DNA of 23,462 nt from Intrasporangium_A sp039812505 (GCF_039812505.1 NZ_JBDIAQ010000051.1:1-23462), one strand, 5' to 3'; shown: positions 13,599 through 21,441, numbered from the stretch's first letter. Made by a program: numbers and translations. The notes: generated from the letters alone by a model not told the origin.

Positions 13599-14810
13599 TC
13601 AGCCGTCGCGACGGCCCAGCAGGTAGAGGCATTCGACCGGGGTCTCCTGCGGCAACGCGCCGCGCCGGTACCACTCGAGCTCGACCAGCCCGGCGGCCTG
13701 CGCGGCGGCGATGAGCCCGGCGGCGTCGTGCAGCACGAAGTCGAGCTCGGTCGCGACGTCCCACAGGACCCCGGGGTGGCGCACCTCGTCGCCGACCTGG
13801 GCGGCCAGGGCCAGGCGACCGCCGCGGCGCAGCACCCGGGTCAGGGCAGCCAGGGTGGGAGCCAGCTCCGAGGCCGCGAGGTGCGCGAAGGCATACCACG
13901 CGCTGACCACCGCCCAGCCCGGGTCGCGCGGGTCGGCGTCGCGTGGCATCGGCGGAACGGCGAAGCTGCCCCGGACCACCTGCACCTCGGGGTGCAGCTC
14001 GCGGGCCCGGGCAAGCATGTTCGCCGACAGGTCGAGCCCGGTCATGGCCACTCCCCGGCCGGCCAGGTAGCCGGCGACCTGCGCCGGGCCGCAGCCGACG
14101 TCCAGTCCCTGTTCGCCCTCCGCCCATCCGGCGAGCCGGTCGAGCAACCAACGGTCGAACGGCTTCGCGTCGAGGTCGTCGCCCAGGGCGACGGCGTAGC
14201 TGCCGGCCAGCCGGTCGTACTCGGTGGCCACCAGCCGGTCGCGGGCCGCCGCACCGGCGGCCAGCACCTGCTCCCGATCCACCGACGGGGCGGGCGCGGC
14301 CGGCTCCGGCCCGGTGCCGAGCAGATGGGCCCAGCGTCGGTCCCGCTGCCCGACCGCTCGGTCCAGCTCGCGGACCAGCGGCGGGTCGAGCGCGGCCATC
14401 TCCCGCAGGACCTCCTCGACGCCCTGTCTGTCGGCGAAGGCCAGGATCCGCTCGACCCGGGGCAGGAGCTCACCCGGAGTCTGCGGCCCACGCAACAACA
14501 ACACGGTTAGCAGAGCCGTCCGCTCCTCGTCCAGCCCCAGCTGCTCCTCGAGACGCTGGTGGTACTTGACCACGCGCAGCCCGGCCGGCTTGAGGAACCG
14601 CACCAGCTCCCGGTCCCGCAGGCGGTTGAGCGCATCGACGACGGTGGGCTCGTCGTAGGAGACGACCGGGTCCCGGCTCGTCGTCTGGTTGCAGGCCGTC
14701 CGTAGCGAGTTGAGCGAGAGCGGGTAGCTGTCCGGCACCGTGCGCTGCTTCTCCAGCAGCGCTCCAAGGACCCGTTGCTCGACCGGATCCAGCTCGACGC
14801 GACCAGGCAT
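13599..14810 (-). CDS. DUF480 (YceH-like) winged-helix domain fused to SAM-dependent methyltransferase
   Basis: The 403-aa protein has two parts. Residues about 5-165 are YceH/DUF480: VLGALLEKQRTVPDSYPLSL, then RTACNQTTSRDPVVSYDE, and a second winged-helix repeat. A Pro/Ala linker (about 166-180) leads to a class I methyltransferase with motif I GLDVGCGPAQ at 235-244 and GLDLS at 258. Both domains have long, intact cores and share one frame without a stop, so the fusion is real in the sequence. The ATG at 14810 is where DUF480 homology starts; longer in-frame starts add Arg/Pro-rich noise. A CAGGCT box lies 6 nt upstream, and there is no clear ribosome site. Substrate unknown; DUF480 itself has no firmly known function. 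Confidence 0.85.
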   Translation of the reverse strand: MPGRVELDPVEQRVLGALLEKQRTVPDSYPLSLNSLRTACNQTTSRDPVVSYDEPTVVDALNRLRDRELVRFLKPAGLRVVKYHQRLEEQLGLDEERTALLTVLLLRGPQTPGELLPRVERILAFADRQGVEEVLREMAALDPPLVRELDRAVGQRDRRWAHLLGTGPEPAAPAPSVDREQVLAAGAAARDRLVATEYDRLAGSYAVALGDDLDAKPFDRWLLDRLAGWAEGEQGLDVGCGPAQVAGYLAGRGVAMTGLDLSANMLARARELHPEVQVVRGSFAVPPMPRDADPRDPGWAVVSAWYAFAHLAASELAPTLAALTRVLRRGGRLALAAQVGDEVRHPGVLWDVATELDFVLHDAAGLIAAAQAAGLVELEWYRRGALPQETPVECLYLLGRRDG

Positions 14811-14938
14811 CCACTCAGCCTGCCACGACCTGGTGGGTTCCGGTCGGCGTCGGGACCGCCCGGGACCGACCGGCTGTGGGCGCCGACCCCGATCGGGCGG
14901 CGGGGCAGGTCGGCCGGGCGGGTGGCAACGCCGGTTTT

Positions 14939-14968
14939 TTGGCCCTCGGCGGGGCGGTCGGCTACTCT
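14939..14968 (+). promoter_or_regulatory. Promoter of rpmB
   Basis: TTGGCC (14939-14944), 18 nt, then TACTCT (14963-14968). The start near 14975 gives a leader of about 170 nt, long for a ribosomal protein gene here. The rest of the 334-nt gap between the divergent DUF480-methyltransferase gene and rpmB holds this promoter and the leader repeat. I see no other gene. Confidence 0.45.
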
Positions 14969-15046
14969 TGAGCGGTTGCCCTGCGCGCATCGGCAAGCCA
15001 GCCCGTCGACCGACGGTCCGCCGCGGCCTCGGGCCGCAGCGGACCG

Positions 15047-15126
15047 ACGACTGCATGGACCGACGACCACAGGCACGAACGACCACATGCATCAACCCTC
15101 ACATGCACCAACGACCACTACGACGA
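15047..15126 (+). repeat. Degenerate 16-nt tandem repeat in the rpmB leader
   Basis: Five consecutive 16-nt units can be laid out from 15047. Units 2-5 are ACGACCACAGGCACGA, ACGACCACATGCATCA, ACCCTCACATGCACCA and ACGACCACTACGACGA. The 8-mer ACGACCAC recurs at 15063, 15079 and 15111, spaced by exactly 16 and 32 nt. The block is C/A-rich and G-poor, unlike its surroundings, and ends 6 nt before the rpmB ribosome site. Its role is unknown. Confidence 0.6.
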
Positions 15127-15144
15127 GCTTCCAGGAGATCACCC

Positions 15145-15333
15145 GTGGCTGCCAACTGCGAAGTCTGCGGCAAGGGACCGAGCTTCGGTCACACCATCTC
15201 GCACTCGCACCGCCGCACCAAGCGCCGCTGGACCCCGAACATCCAGCGAGTGCGCACGATGGTGAACGGCGTGACGCCGAAGCGCATCAACGTATGCACG
15301 TCCTGCCTCAAGGCCGGCAAGGTCAGCCGCTGA
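15145..15333 (+). CDS. rpmB: Ribosomal protein bL28, zinc-binding form
   Basis: The 62-aa protein is a structural component of the 50S subunit. The family signature is complete: CEVCGKGPSFGHTISHSHRR, TKRRWTPNIQ and NGVTPKRINVCTSCLKAG. Cys5/Cys8 and Cys51/Cys54 form two CxxC pairs, so this is the zinc-ribbon (C+) version rather than the zinc-free paralog used under zinc starvation. The GTG at 15145 follows AGGAG (15133-15137) at 7 nt. In-frame ATG codons further upstream (15055, 15103) would add a non-homologous Arg/His-rich extension and lack ribosome sites. A hairpin follows the stop. Confidence 0.96.
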   Translation: MAANCEVCGKGPSFGHTISHSHRRTKRRWTPNIQRVRTMVNGVTPKRINVCTSCLKAGKVSR

Positions 15334-15349
15334 TCCGGTGACTTCAGCA

Positions 15350-15378
15350 GGGTCGGCTCCCGCACGCGGGGCCGGCCC
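15350..15378 (+). terminator. Hairpin terminator after rpmB
   Basis: A stem of about 13 bp with one bulged T and one T-G pair joins 15350-15363 (GGGTCGGCTCCCGC) with 15366-15378 (GCGGGGCCGGCCC). It lies 16 nt past the rpmB stop. No T-run follows. It separates rpmB from the fakA-like gene, which has its own -10 box. Confidence 0.6.
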
Positions 15379-15511
15379 TCTCGCTGTCGTCCTGCGCCGG
15401 ACCACCCGAGTGCTGCCCGCGCCATCGGGACGGACCGAACGGTCCACCACGCCCGGGGCCCGGTCGGACGACCGGGGGTGCGCGTTGCGTGTCCGCGCCG
15501 CGCCGAGGCAG

Positions 15512-15517
15512 TAGCCT
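15512..15517 (+). promoter_or_regulatory. -10 box upstream of the fakA-like gene
   Basis: TAGCCT at 15512-15517 gives a start near 15524 and a leader of about 23 nt that includes GGAAGGA before the ATG. No convincing -35 is present at 17-18 nt. Confidence 0.45.
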
Positions 15518-15546
15518 GCCCAGCAGCAACACGCGGGAAGGACACC

Positions 15547-17238
15547 ATGCCAGCAGCAGTGCCGACGCCCGAGGGACAGCTCCAGGTCCTGGACGTCAAT
15601 GCCGTCCGCCGCTGGGCGGTGCTGGTCCGTTCGGGGCTCGGCGCGCACCGTGCCGAGATCGACGCGCTCAACGTCTTCCCGGTCCCGGACGGCGACACCG
15701 GGACCAACCTGTTCCTCACCTTCGACGGGGCCGTTGACCGCACCCTGACCGAGCCGGCCGACACCGGCGCCGGGGACCTGCTCGTGGTCTTCGCCAAGAA
15801 CCTGCTGTGGTCGGCTCGGGGCAACTCCGGCGTCATCCTCTCGCAGTTGGCGCGCGGGCTCGCCGAGGCGTGCCAGGGGCAGCCGGTCGTCGACGCCCGG
15901 ACCCTCGCCCGCGGTCTGCTCGAGGGGGACCGCCGCGCGTGGGAGGCCGTGACCGACCCCCGCGAGGGCACCATCCTGTCGGTGTCGCGGGCCGCGGCCC
16001 AGGCCGGCGCCCGCGAGGCCGGGGGGTTGTATGCCGTCGTGCTCGCCGCGCGCGACGCGGCCCGGTCCGCACTCGCCCGTACGCCACAGCAGCTGGACGT
16101 GCTGGCCCGGGCAGGTGTCGTGGATGCCGGGGGCGCGGGCCTGGTCCTGCTGCTCGAGTGCCTCGAGGAGGTCAGCGCCGGCGACGACAGCCGGATCGCC
16201 CACAGCCTCGCCGAGAGCGGTCGACGCAGCCTGCGACCGCCGAAGCCGAGCTTCGTGCCGGCCGGTCCCGAGTTACCGGACACCGCGGCCGAGCCGGCGC
16301 CGCCGCCCGAGTACGAGGTGATGTACCTGCTGGGCCAGGCCACCGACGAGGCGGCCGAGACGCTCCGGACCCGGCTCGTGGGGCTCGGCGACTCCGTACT
16401 GGTCGTGGGCGCGGCCGACCAGTGGACCGTCCACGCGCACGTCGACGACGTCGGCGCGGCCATCGAGGCCGGTATCGAGGCCGGTCGGCCCCGGCAGGTA
16501 CGGGTGAGCCGGCTCCTCGACGACGCACCGCAGCCGGTGCGTCCCGCCCTCACCCGGGCCGCCGCACCGGGGCCGGGCGTCATCGCCTGCGCCTCCGGGG
16601 AGGGGCTCGCAGACATCTTCCGCCGGGCCGGGGCCACGATCCTGTCGACGGGTCCCGGCCGGCGGGCCACGACCGGCGAGCTGATCGCGGCCATCCGCGA
16701 GTGCCACCGCACGGGTGCGGACGGCGTCATCGTCCTGCCCAACGACAGTGACCTGGAGCTCGCGGCCATGGCCGCCGCCCGGGCGGTCGCCGACGAGGGG
16801 ATCGAGGTCCTCGTCGTCCACTCGCGCACGCCGGTGCAGGGGGTGGCGGCCATCGCCGTGTTCGAACCCTCCGCGTCGATGAGCGCGAACGTGCTCGCGA
16901 TGCAGTCCGCCGCCGCGGGCACCCGTCACGGGGCGGTGGCCGTCGCCGACCGGTCGGCCCTGACCTCGGGGGGACCGTGCGAGCCGGGTGACGTGCTGGG
17001 GATCGTCGACGGCGACATCGTCGTCGTCGGCTCGGACGTCACCGCGATCGGTGCCGCCGTCGGGGCCCGCCTGCTCTCGAGCGGCGGGGAGCTGCTGACG
17101 GTCCTCGTGGGCGACGGAGTGACGGACGAGCTCGGCGAGGCCGTCGCCGAGCTGGCGCGCCACGATCGCCGCGAGGTCGAGTCGACGGTGCTGCACGGGG
17201 GCCAGCAGGTGTACCTGCTCCTGCTCGGGGTCGAGTGA
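15547..17238 (+). CDS. DAK2/DhaL-domain protein, FakA (YloV) family
   Basis: The 563-aa protein has an N-terminal DhaL kinase domain: NVFPVPDGDTGTNLFLT near residues 39-55 (Mg-ATP aspartates), SARGNSGVILSQ, and VDAGGAGLVLLLE. A middle domain and a C-terminal FakA-type domain follow. In Firmicutes, FakA is the ATP-binding subunit of fatty-acid kinase and works with a fatty-acid-carrying FakB (DegV) protein. No FakB gene is in this window, so the partner must be elsewhere. The ATG at 15547 follows GGAAGGA at good spacing. An upstream in-frame start at 15478 precedes the -10 box and is unlikely. recG begins 1 nt after the stop. Confidence 0.87.
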   Translation: MPAAVPTPEGQLQVLDVNAVRRWAVLVRSGLGAHRAEIDALNVFPVPDGDTGTNLFLTFDGAVDRTLTEPADTGAGDLLVVFAKNLLWSARGNSGVILSQLARGLAEACQGQPVVDARTLARGLLEGDRRAWEAVTDPREGTILSVSRAAAQAGAREAGGLYAVVLAARDAARSALARTPQQLDVLARAGVVDAGGAGLVLLLECLEEVSAGDDSRIAHSLAESGRRSLRPPKPSFVPAGPELPDTAAEPAPPPEYEVMYLLGQATDEAAETLRTRLVGLGDSVLVVGAADQWTVHAHVDDVGAAIEAGIEAGRPRQVRVSRLLDDAPQPVRPALTRAAAPGPGVIACASGEGLADIFRRAGATILSTGPGRRATTGELIAAIRECHRTGADGVIVLPNDSDLELAAMAAARAVADEGIEVLVVHSRTPVQGVAAIAVFEPSASMSANVLAMQSAAAGTRHGAVAVADRSALTSGGPCEPGDVLGIVDGDIVVVGSDVTAIGAAVGARLLSSGGELLTVLVGDGVTDELGEAVAELARHDRREVESTVLHGGQQVYLLLLGVE

Positions 17239-17239
17239 C

Positions 17240-19459
17240 ATGGCTGTCACCGAGCAGACCCCGCTGGCCAGGCTGGTGCGCCGGGGCCAGGCGGAGCAGC
17301 TGGCCCGCACCAAGGGCCTGCACACCGTCGGCGACCTGCTCGACTATGCTCCTCGCCGCTACCTGCAGCCCGGCCAGCTGACCGACCTGTCCGAGCTGCG
17401 TGCGGGTCAGGAGGTGATGGTCGTGGCCGAGGTCGTCCGGGCCGCGTCCCGACCGATGCGCGGTCGCCGGGGCAACCTGCTCACGGCGGTCCTGTCGGAC
17501 GGCCTGGGCCACGAGCTGGACCTGACCTTCTTCGGCTCGCACGGCCACGAGAACAAGCTGCGGCCGGGGGTCCGCGGCTTCTTCGCCGGCACGGTCGGCG
17601 CCTACCACGGCCGCCTGCAGCTGGCCCACCCCGACTACGAGCTGTTCGCGGGCGACGACAACGCGGCACGGCTCGTCGAGCACTACCGGACCCACCAGAT
17701 CCCGGTGTACTCGGCAACGGGGAAGATCTACTCGTTCACGATCCGCCGCATGGTCGAGCTCGCGCTCGACTCGGTCGAGCCGGTCCGCGACCCGGTCCCG
17801 GCGCAGGTGCGCGAGGCGCGCGGGCTGATGAGCCGCGCACAGGCCCTCGAGCTGGTGCACCGGCCGCGCGTCGGGGACCAGCCCCGGCGTGGTCTCGCCC
17901 GGCTCAAGTACGACGAGGCCCTCACCTTGCAGGTGGTCCTGGCCCAGCGTCGCCACCAGGCGGAGTCGGTCCCGGCGGTCCCGCGGGTGCCGCCGCCCGG
18001 CGGTCTGCTGGCCGCCTTCGACGCCCGGCTGCCCTTCGAGCTCACCGACGGCCAGCGCGAGGTCGGCAAGGTGCTGGCCGAGGAGCTCGCCGGCGACCGG
18101 CCGATGAACCGCCTGCTGCAGGGTGAGGTCGGCTCGGGCAAGACGGTCGTGGCGCTGCGCGCCATGCTCGCGGTCATCGACGCCGGCGGCCAGGCCGCGC
18201 TGCTGGCCCCGACCGAGGTGCTCGCCGCGCAGCACGTCCGCTCGATCCGGGCGATGCTGGGCGACCTGGCCGAGGGTGGGCTGCTGGGTGGCAGCGAGAT
18301 CGGCACGAGCGTGGCCCTCCTGACCGGCAGCCAGACCGCGGCCGCCCGCAAGCGGGCGCTGCTCGACGCCGCATCCGGCGCGGCCGGGATCGTCGTGGGC
18401 ACCCATGCGCTCATCCAGCAGCACGTCCAGTTCGCCGACCTGGCCCTCGTCGTCGTGGACGAGCAGCACCGGTTCGGGGTGGAGCAGCGCGATGCCCTTC
18501 GGGACAAGGCCACCCGCCCGCCGCACGTGCTCGTGATGACCGCGACACCGATCCCCCGGACCGTCGCGATGACGGTCTTCGGCGACATGGAGACCTCGAC
18601 CCTGCGCGAGCTGCCCCGGGGCCGTCCGCCCGTCGCGACCTACGTGGTGGACGCGGAGCGACCCGGCTGGGTCGAGCGCACCTGGCAGCGGGTGGCCGAG
18701 GAGGTCGCCCAGGGCCACCAGGCGTACGTCGTCTGCCCCCGGATCGGGGACCTCGACCCCGACCTCGCCGCCGGTCGCGACTCGACCGACGAGGACGTCT
18801 CCGACTGGGGGCCGGTGCCCGACGAGGAGGGCCCGACGCGCGAGCTGACCGGCGTCCACGCGATGTACGACCAGCTCCGCGCGAACCCGGCGCTGTCCGG
18901 CGCGCGCATCGCGGTGCTGCACGGTCGGCTCGACGCCGAGACGAAGGACGCCACGATGCGTGCCTTCACCGCCGGCGAGCTGGACGTGCTGGTTGCCACG
19001 ACCGTGATCGAGGTCGGCGTCGACGTGCCGAACGCCACGGTCATGGTCGTCGTCGACGCCGACCGGTTCGGTGTCTCGCAGCTGCACCAGCTGCGCGGTC
19101 GGATCGGCCGCGGCAGCGCTCCGGGCCTCTGCCTGCTCATGGCCACGGCCCCCGGTCCGGCCGCCGCCGAACGGCTCGCTGCCGTGGCCGGCACGAGCGA
19201 CGGCTTCGAGCTGGCCCGGCTGGACCTCGCCTTCCGCCGGGAGGGTGACGTGCTCGGCGCCCGCCAGAGCGGGAGCACGGGCTCGGTGCGCCACCTGCGG
19301 CTGGGACGCCCCGAGGACGAGCAGATCATCTCGGACGCGCGAGAGGACGCCTTCGCCATCGTGGGCGCGGACCCGACCCTCGCCGGGCATCCCGACCTCG
19401 CCGCCGCGGTCGCGGCCCGGCTCGACGACGAGCAGGCCGCCTTCCTCGAGCGCGGGTGA
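17240..19459 (+). CDS. recG: ATP-dependent DNA helicase RecG
   Basis: The 739-aa superfamily 2 helicase remodels stalled forks and branched DNA. An N-terminal wedge/OB region (about 1-170) binds the junction. Helicase motifs follow: GEVGSGKTVVALRA (Walker A), LLAPTEVLA, GTHALIQ, VVDEQHRFGVEQR (DEQH box), and MTATPIPRT. The C-terminal lobe has VATTVIEVGVDVPNA and QLRGRIGRG. An acidic insertion (GRDSTDEDVSDWGPVPDEE) lies between the lobes, as is common in actinobacterial RecG. The ATG is 1 nt after the fakA-like stop with no strong ribosome site, so coupling is likely. Its stop overlaps the rsmD start. Confidence 0.97.
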   Translation: MAVTEQTPLARLVRRGQAEQLARTKGLHTVGDLLDYAPRRYLQPGQLTDLSELRAGQEVMVVAEVVRAASRPMRGRRGNLLTAVLSDGLGHELDLTFFGSHGHENKLRPGVRGFFAGTVGAYHGRLQLAHPDYELFAGDDNAARLVEHYRTHQIPVYSATGKIYSFTIRRMVELALDSVEPVRDPVPAQVREARGLMSRAQALELVHRPRVGDQPRRGLARLKYDEALTLQVVLAQRRHQAESVPAVPRVPPPGGLLAAFDARLPFELTDGQREVGKVLAEELAGDRPMNRLLQGEVGSGKTVVALRAMLAVIDAGGQAALLAPTEVLAAQHVRSIRAMLGDLAEGGLLGGSEIGTSVALLTGSQTAAARKRALLDAASGAAGIVVGTHALIQQHVQFADLALVVVDEQHRFGVEQRDALRDKATRPPHVLVMTATPIPRTVAMTVFGDMETSTLRELPRGRPPVATYVVDAERPGWVERTWQRVAEEVAQGHQAYVVCPRIGDLDPDLAAGRDSTDEDVSDWGPVPDEEGPTRELTGVHAMYDQLRANPALSGARIAVLHGRLDAETKDATMRAFTAGELDVLVATTVIEVGVDVPNATVMVVVDADRFGVSQLHQLRGRIGRGSAPGLCLLMATAPGPAAAERLAAVAGTSDGFELARLDLAFRREGDVLGARQSGSTGSVRHLRLGRPEDEQIISDAREDAFAIVGADPTLAGHPDLAAAVAARLDDEQAAFLERG

Positions 19460-20043
19460 CGGTGACCAGGATCATCAGCGGCCGCGCGGGCGGGCGAACC
19501 CTGCGCACCCCGCCGGGGGCGGACACCCGGCCGACGTCCGACCGGGTCCGCGAGGCGCTGTTCAGCCGGCTCGAGCACCGCCACCTGATCGCCGGCGCCC
19601 ACGTCCTCGACCTCTACGCCGGGTCGGGCGCGCTGGGCCTCGAGGCCGCGAGCCGCGGAGCACGCCTCGTCGTGCTCGTCGAGTCGAACCGGAAGGCCGT
19701 CGCCGCGATCCGCGCCAACATCACGGCGGTCGGCCTGCCGGGCACCCGACTGGTCGCCGACACGGTCGAGCGGGCCCTGGCGGCCGGCCCGCCCAGCGGC
19801 ATACGGATGGACCTGGTCCTGCTCGACCCGCCCTACGAGGTCGCCGAGTCGACCCTGACCGAGGTCCTCGGGACCCTGGTCGGGCAGCAGTGGCTGGCCG
19901 CCGATGCCTTCGTGATCGTCGAGCGGTCGGCGCGCTCGCCGCAGCCGACCTGGCCGAAGGGTCTCGAGCTCTCGGGGGAGAAGCGCTACGGCGACACCAC
20001 GGTGTGGTTCGCCGAGCCGCCCCTCGACGAGGGCGTCGCGTAG
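19456..20043 (+). CDS. rsmD: 16S rRNA (guanine-966-N2)-methyltransferase
   Basis: The 195-aa enzyme methylates G966 of 16S rRNA using S-adenosylmethionine. Family features: RIISGRAGGRTLRTP at the start, RPTSDRVREALF, SAM motif VLDLYAGSGALGLEAASRGA, and the catalytic LLDPPYE (DPPY). The GTG at 19456 overlaps the recG stop as GTGA. A second GTG two codons later (19462) is an equal candidate and would give a start closer to most homologs. The TAG stop is also part of the predicted coaD -10 box. Confidence 0.95.
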   Translation: MTVTRIISGRAGGRTLRTPPGADTRPTSDRVREALFSRLEHRHLIAGAHVLDLYAGSGALGLEAASRGARLVVLVESNRKAVAAIRANITAVGLPGTRLVADTVERALAAGPPSGIRMDLVLLDPPYEVAESTLTEVLGTLVGQQWLAADAFVIVERSARSPQPTWPKGLELSGEKRYGDTTVWFAEPPLDEGVA

Positions 20044-20046
20044 GTT
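20041..20046 (+). promoter_or_regulatory. -10 box of coaD overlapping the rsmD stop codon
   Basis: TAGGTT begins with the rsmD TAG stop and ends 6 nt before the coaD GTG at 20053. With no ribosome site present, this predicts a leaderless coaD mRNA in addition to any read-through from rsmD. Confidence 0.5.
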
Positions 20047-20052
20047 GGGGGC

Positions 20053-20550
20053 GTGACGACCTCCGCACGACGCTGTGTCTGTCCCGGCTCCTACGACCCC
20101 GTGACCAACGGCCACATCGACATCATCGTGCGGGCGTCGCGGCTCTTCGACGAGGTGGTCGTCGCGATCCTGCACAACCCGGGCAAGCAGGGCACCTTCA
20201 CGATCGACGAGCGGACCGCCCTGCTCGAGGGCTCGATCGGGCAGCTGGGCAACGTCCGGGTGGAGTCCTTCGCCGACCAGCTCGTGGTCGACGTCTGCCG
20301 TGCGGTCGGTGCGGCATCCATGGTCAAGGGGCTGCGGGGCGGCACGGACTTCGCCTACGAGCTGCCGATGGCCAACATGAACCACCACCTCACCGGGGTC
20401 GAGACCCTGTTCCTGGTGGCGGCGCCCGAGTGGCAGCACGTCTCGAGCTCGCTGATCAAGGAGGTCGTGCGCTACGGGGGCGACGTCAGCGGACTCGTGC
20501 CCGACACGGTGTGCGCGGCGCTGCGCGAACGGGTCGGCCACCCCGGCTGA
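20053..20550 (+). CDS. coaD: Phosphopantetheine adenylyltransferase
   Basis: The 165-aa hexameric nucleotidyltransferase makes dephospho-CoA from phosphopantetheine and ATP. CPGSYDPVTNGHIDII holds the TxGH ATP-binding motif near residues 10-25. KGLRGGTDFAYE binds phosphopantetheine, and VSSSLIKEV is the ISSTxxR-like loop near the C-terminus. Length fits the family. rsmD-coaD adjacency is common across bacteria. The GTG start lacks a Shine-Dalgarno and follows the TAGGTT box. Confidence 0.96.
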   Translation: MTTSARRCVCPGSYDPVTNGHIDIIVRASRLFDEVVVAILHNPGKQGTFTIDERTALLEGSIGQLGNVRVESFADQLVVDVCRAVGAASMVKGLRGGTDFAYELPMANMNHHLTGVETLFLVAAPEWQHVSSSLIKEVVRYGGDVSGLVPDTVCAALRERVGHPG

Positions 20551-20558
20551 GGCCGCCG

Positions 20559-20572
20559 GCCCGGCACCGGGC
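20559..20572 (+). terminator. Small hairpin after coaD
   Basis: GCCCGG (20559-20564) and CCGGGC (20567-20572) lie directly before GAATTT, 8 nt past the coaD stop. The loop must open to at least 4 nt, leaving a 5-bp stem. It is weak, but it lies just before the yceD promoter. Confidence 0.35.
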
Positions 20573-20576
20573 GAAT

Positions 20577-20605
20577 TTGGGCACGGCCCCGTGCTCCGGT
20601 AGCCT
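20577..20605 (+). promoter_or_regulatory. Promoter of yceD-rpmF-rnc-mutM
   Basis: TTGGGC (20577-20582), 17 nt of spacer, then TAGCCT (20600-20605). The start near 20612 gives a leader of about 54 nt. The -35 context ATTTGGGC is the same as before tRNA-Gln (187-194). Confidence 0.55.
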
Positions 20606-20665
20606 TGGGCGTCGGTCCGCGTCTGCCGTGACGTGGGCCGGACTCGTCAACCACCGTCTGGAGCC

Positions 20666-21238
20666 ATGGACCACCTCGACCCGCGTTCACCCTTGGTGAT
20701 CAGCACCAGAGCGCTGACGCGGCGACCCGGGACCATGCAGGAGCTGCACCGGACGGTGGACCTGCCCGACGACCTCGGCACCGACATCATCGCGATCCGG
20801 GCCGGCTCGCCGGTGCGGCTCGAGGTGCGGCTCGAGTCCGTGGTCGAGGGCGTGCTCGTGTCGGGCACGGCCGGTGGCACGGCGACCGGTTCCTGCGTGC
20901 GGTGCCTGGACCCGGTGGTCCTTGCGGTCGAGGGCAGCTACCAGGAGCTGTTCGCGTACAGCGACCGGGCGGCGCACCACCACGAGGCGGGCGTCGAGCA
21001 CGACGACGAGGTGCACGAGCTCGTCGGCGACCTGGTCGACCTCGAGCCCGTCATCCGGGACGCGCTCGTCCCGACGCTGCCGTTCCAGCCGTTGTGCCGG
21101 GAGGACTGTCCGGGGCTGTGCCCCCGGTGCGGAGCCCGCCTCGCGGACCACCCGGAGCACCATCACGAAGTGACCGACCCACGATGGTCGGCCCTCAGCG
21201 GACTGCTGGGGGACCACCTGCAAGAGAAGAGGAACTGA
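20666..21238 (+). CDS. yceD: YceD / DUF177 family protein
   Basis: The 190-aa protein belongs to the DUF177 family, encoded just before rpmF in most bacteria. YceD has been linked to 23S rRNA accumulation in E. coli and plants. Recognisable parts: LVISTRALTRRPGTMQELHRT at the start, GSCVRCLDPV with a CxxC in the middle, an acidic stretch, DLEPVIRDALVPTLPFQPLC, and a Cys-rich end CREDCPGLCPRCG that may bind zinc. The ATG at 20666 matches the usual family start. Its GGAG is only 2 nt away, so initiation signals are poor. An upstream in-frame GTG at 20633 is possible. rpmF follows after 1 nt. Confidence 0.9.
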   Translation: MDHLDPRSPLVISTRALTRRPGTMQELHRTVDLPDDLGTDIIAIRAGSPVRLEVRLESVVEGVLVSGTAGGTATGSCVRCLDPVVLAVEGSYQELFAYSDRAAHHHEAGVEHDDEVHELVGDLVDLEPVIRDALVPTLPFQPLCREDCPGLCPRCGARLADHPEHHHEVTDPRWSALSGLLGDHLQEKRN

Positions 21239-21239
21239 C

Positions 21240-21434
21240 GTGGCTGTCCCGAAGCGTAAGACGTCGCGGTCCAACACCCGCTCGCGCCGGGCGAACTGGA
21301 AGGCTGCGCCGACCGCGCTCACCACGTGCCCACGCTGCTCCGCGCCGCGGCAGCCGCACGTGGCCTGTCCCAACTGCGGCACCTACAACGGGCGCCACTA
21401 CGCCGAGGCCGAGCGCACCGAGCACCGGGCCTGA
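21240..21434 (+). CDS. rpmF: Ribosomal protein bL32
   Basis: The 64-aa protein is a 50S subunit component. The N-terminus MAVPKRKTSRSNTRSRRANWKA is the standard bL32 form, and TTCPRC...HVACPNCGTYNGR supplies the two CxxC pairs of a zinc ribbon. The GTG at 21240 follows GAGG about 8 nt upstream, within the yceD end. The stop is 7 nt before the rnc start. Co-transcription with yceD and rnc is expected from spacing. Confidence 0.97.
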   Translation: MAVPKRKTSRSNTRSRRANWKAAPTALTTCPRCSAPRQPHVACPNCGTYNGRHYAEAERTEHRA

Positions 21435-21441
21435 GCCCGCC

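Noticed and set aside
14811..15095. N-terminal extension of the DUF480-methyltransferase
   Set aside because: It would add 95 Arg/Pro-rich residues with no homology and would cover the rpmB promoter.
15047..15126. CRISPR array in the rpmB leader
   Set aside because: Units are 16 nt, contiguous and degenerate, with no spacers and no cas genes nearby.
17039..19390. 783-residue open frame antisense to fakA-like and recG
   Set aside because: Same cause. recG has all helicase motifs in the sense frame, and the antisense product looks like random high-GC translation.
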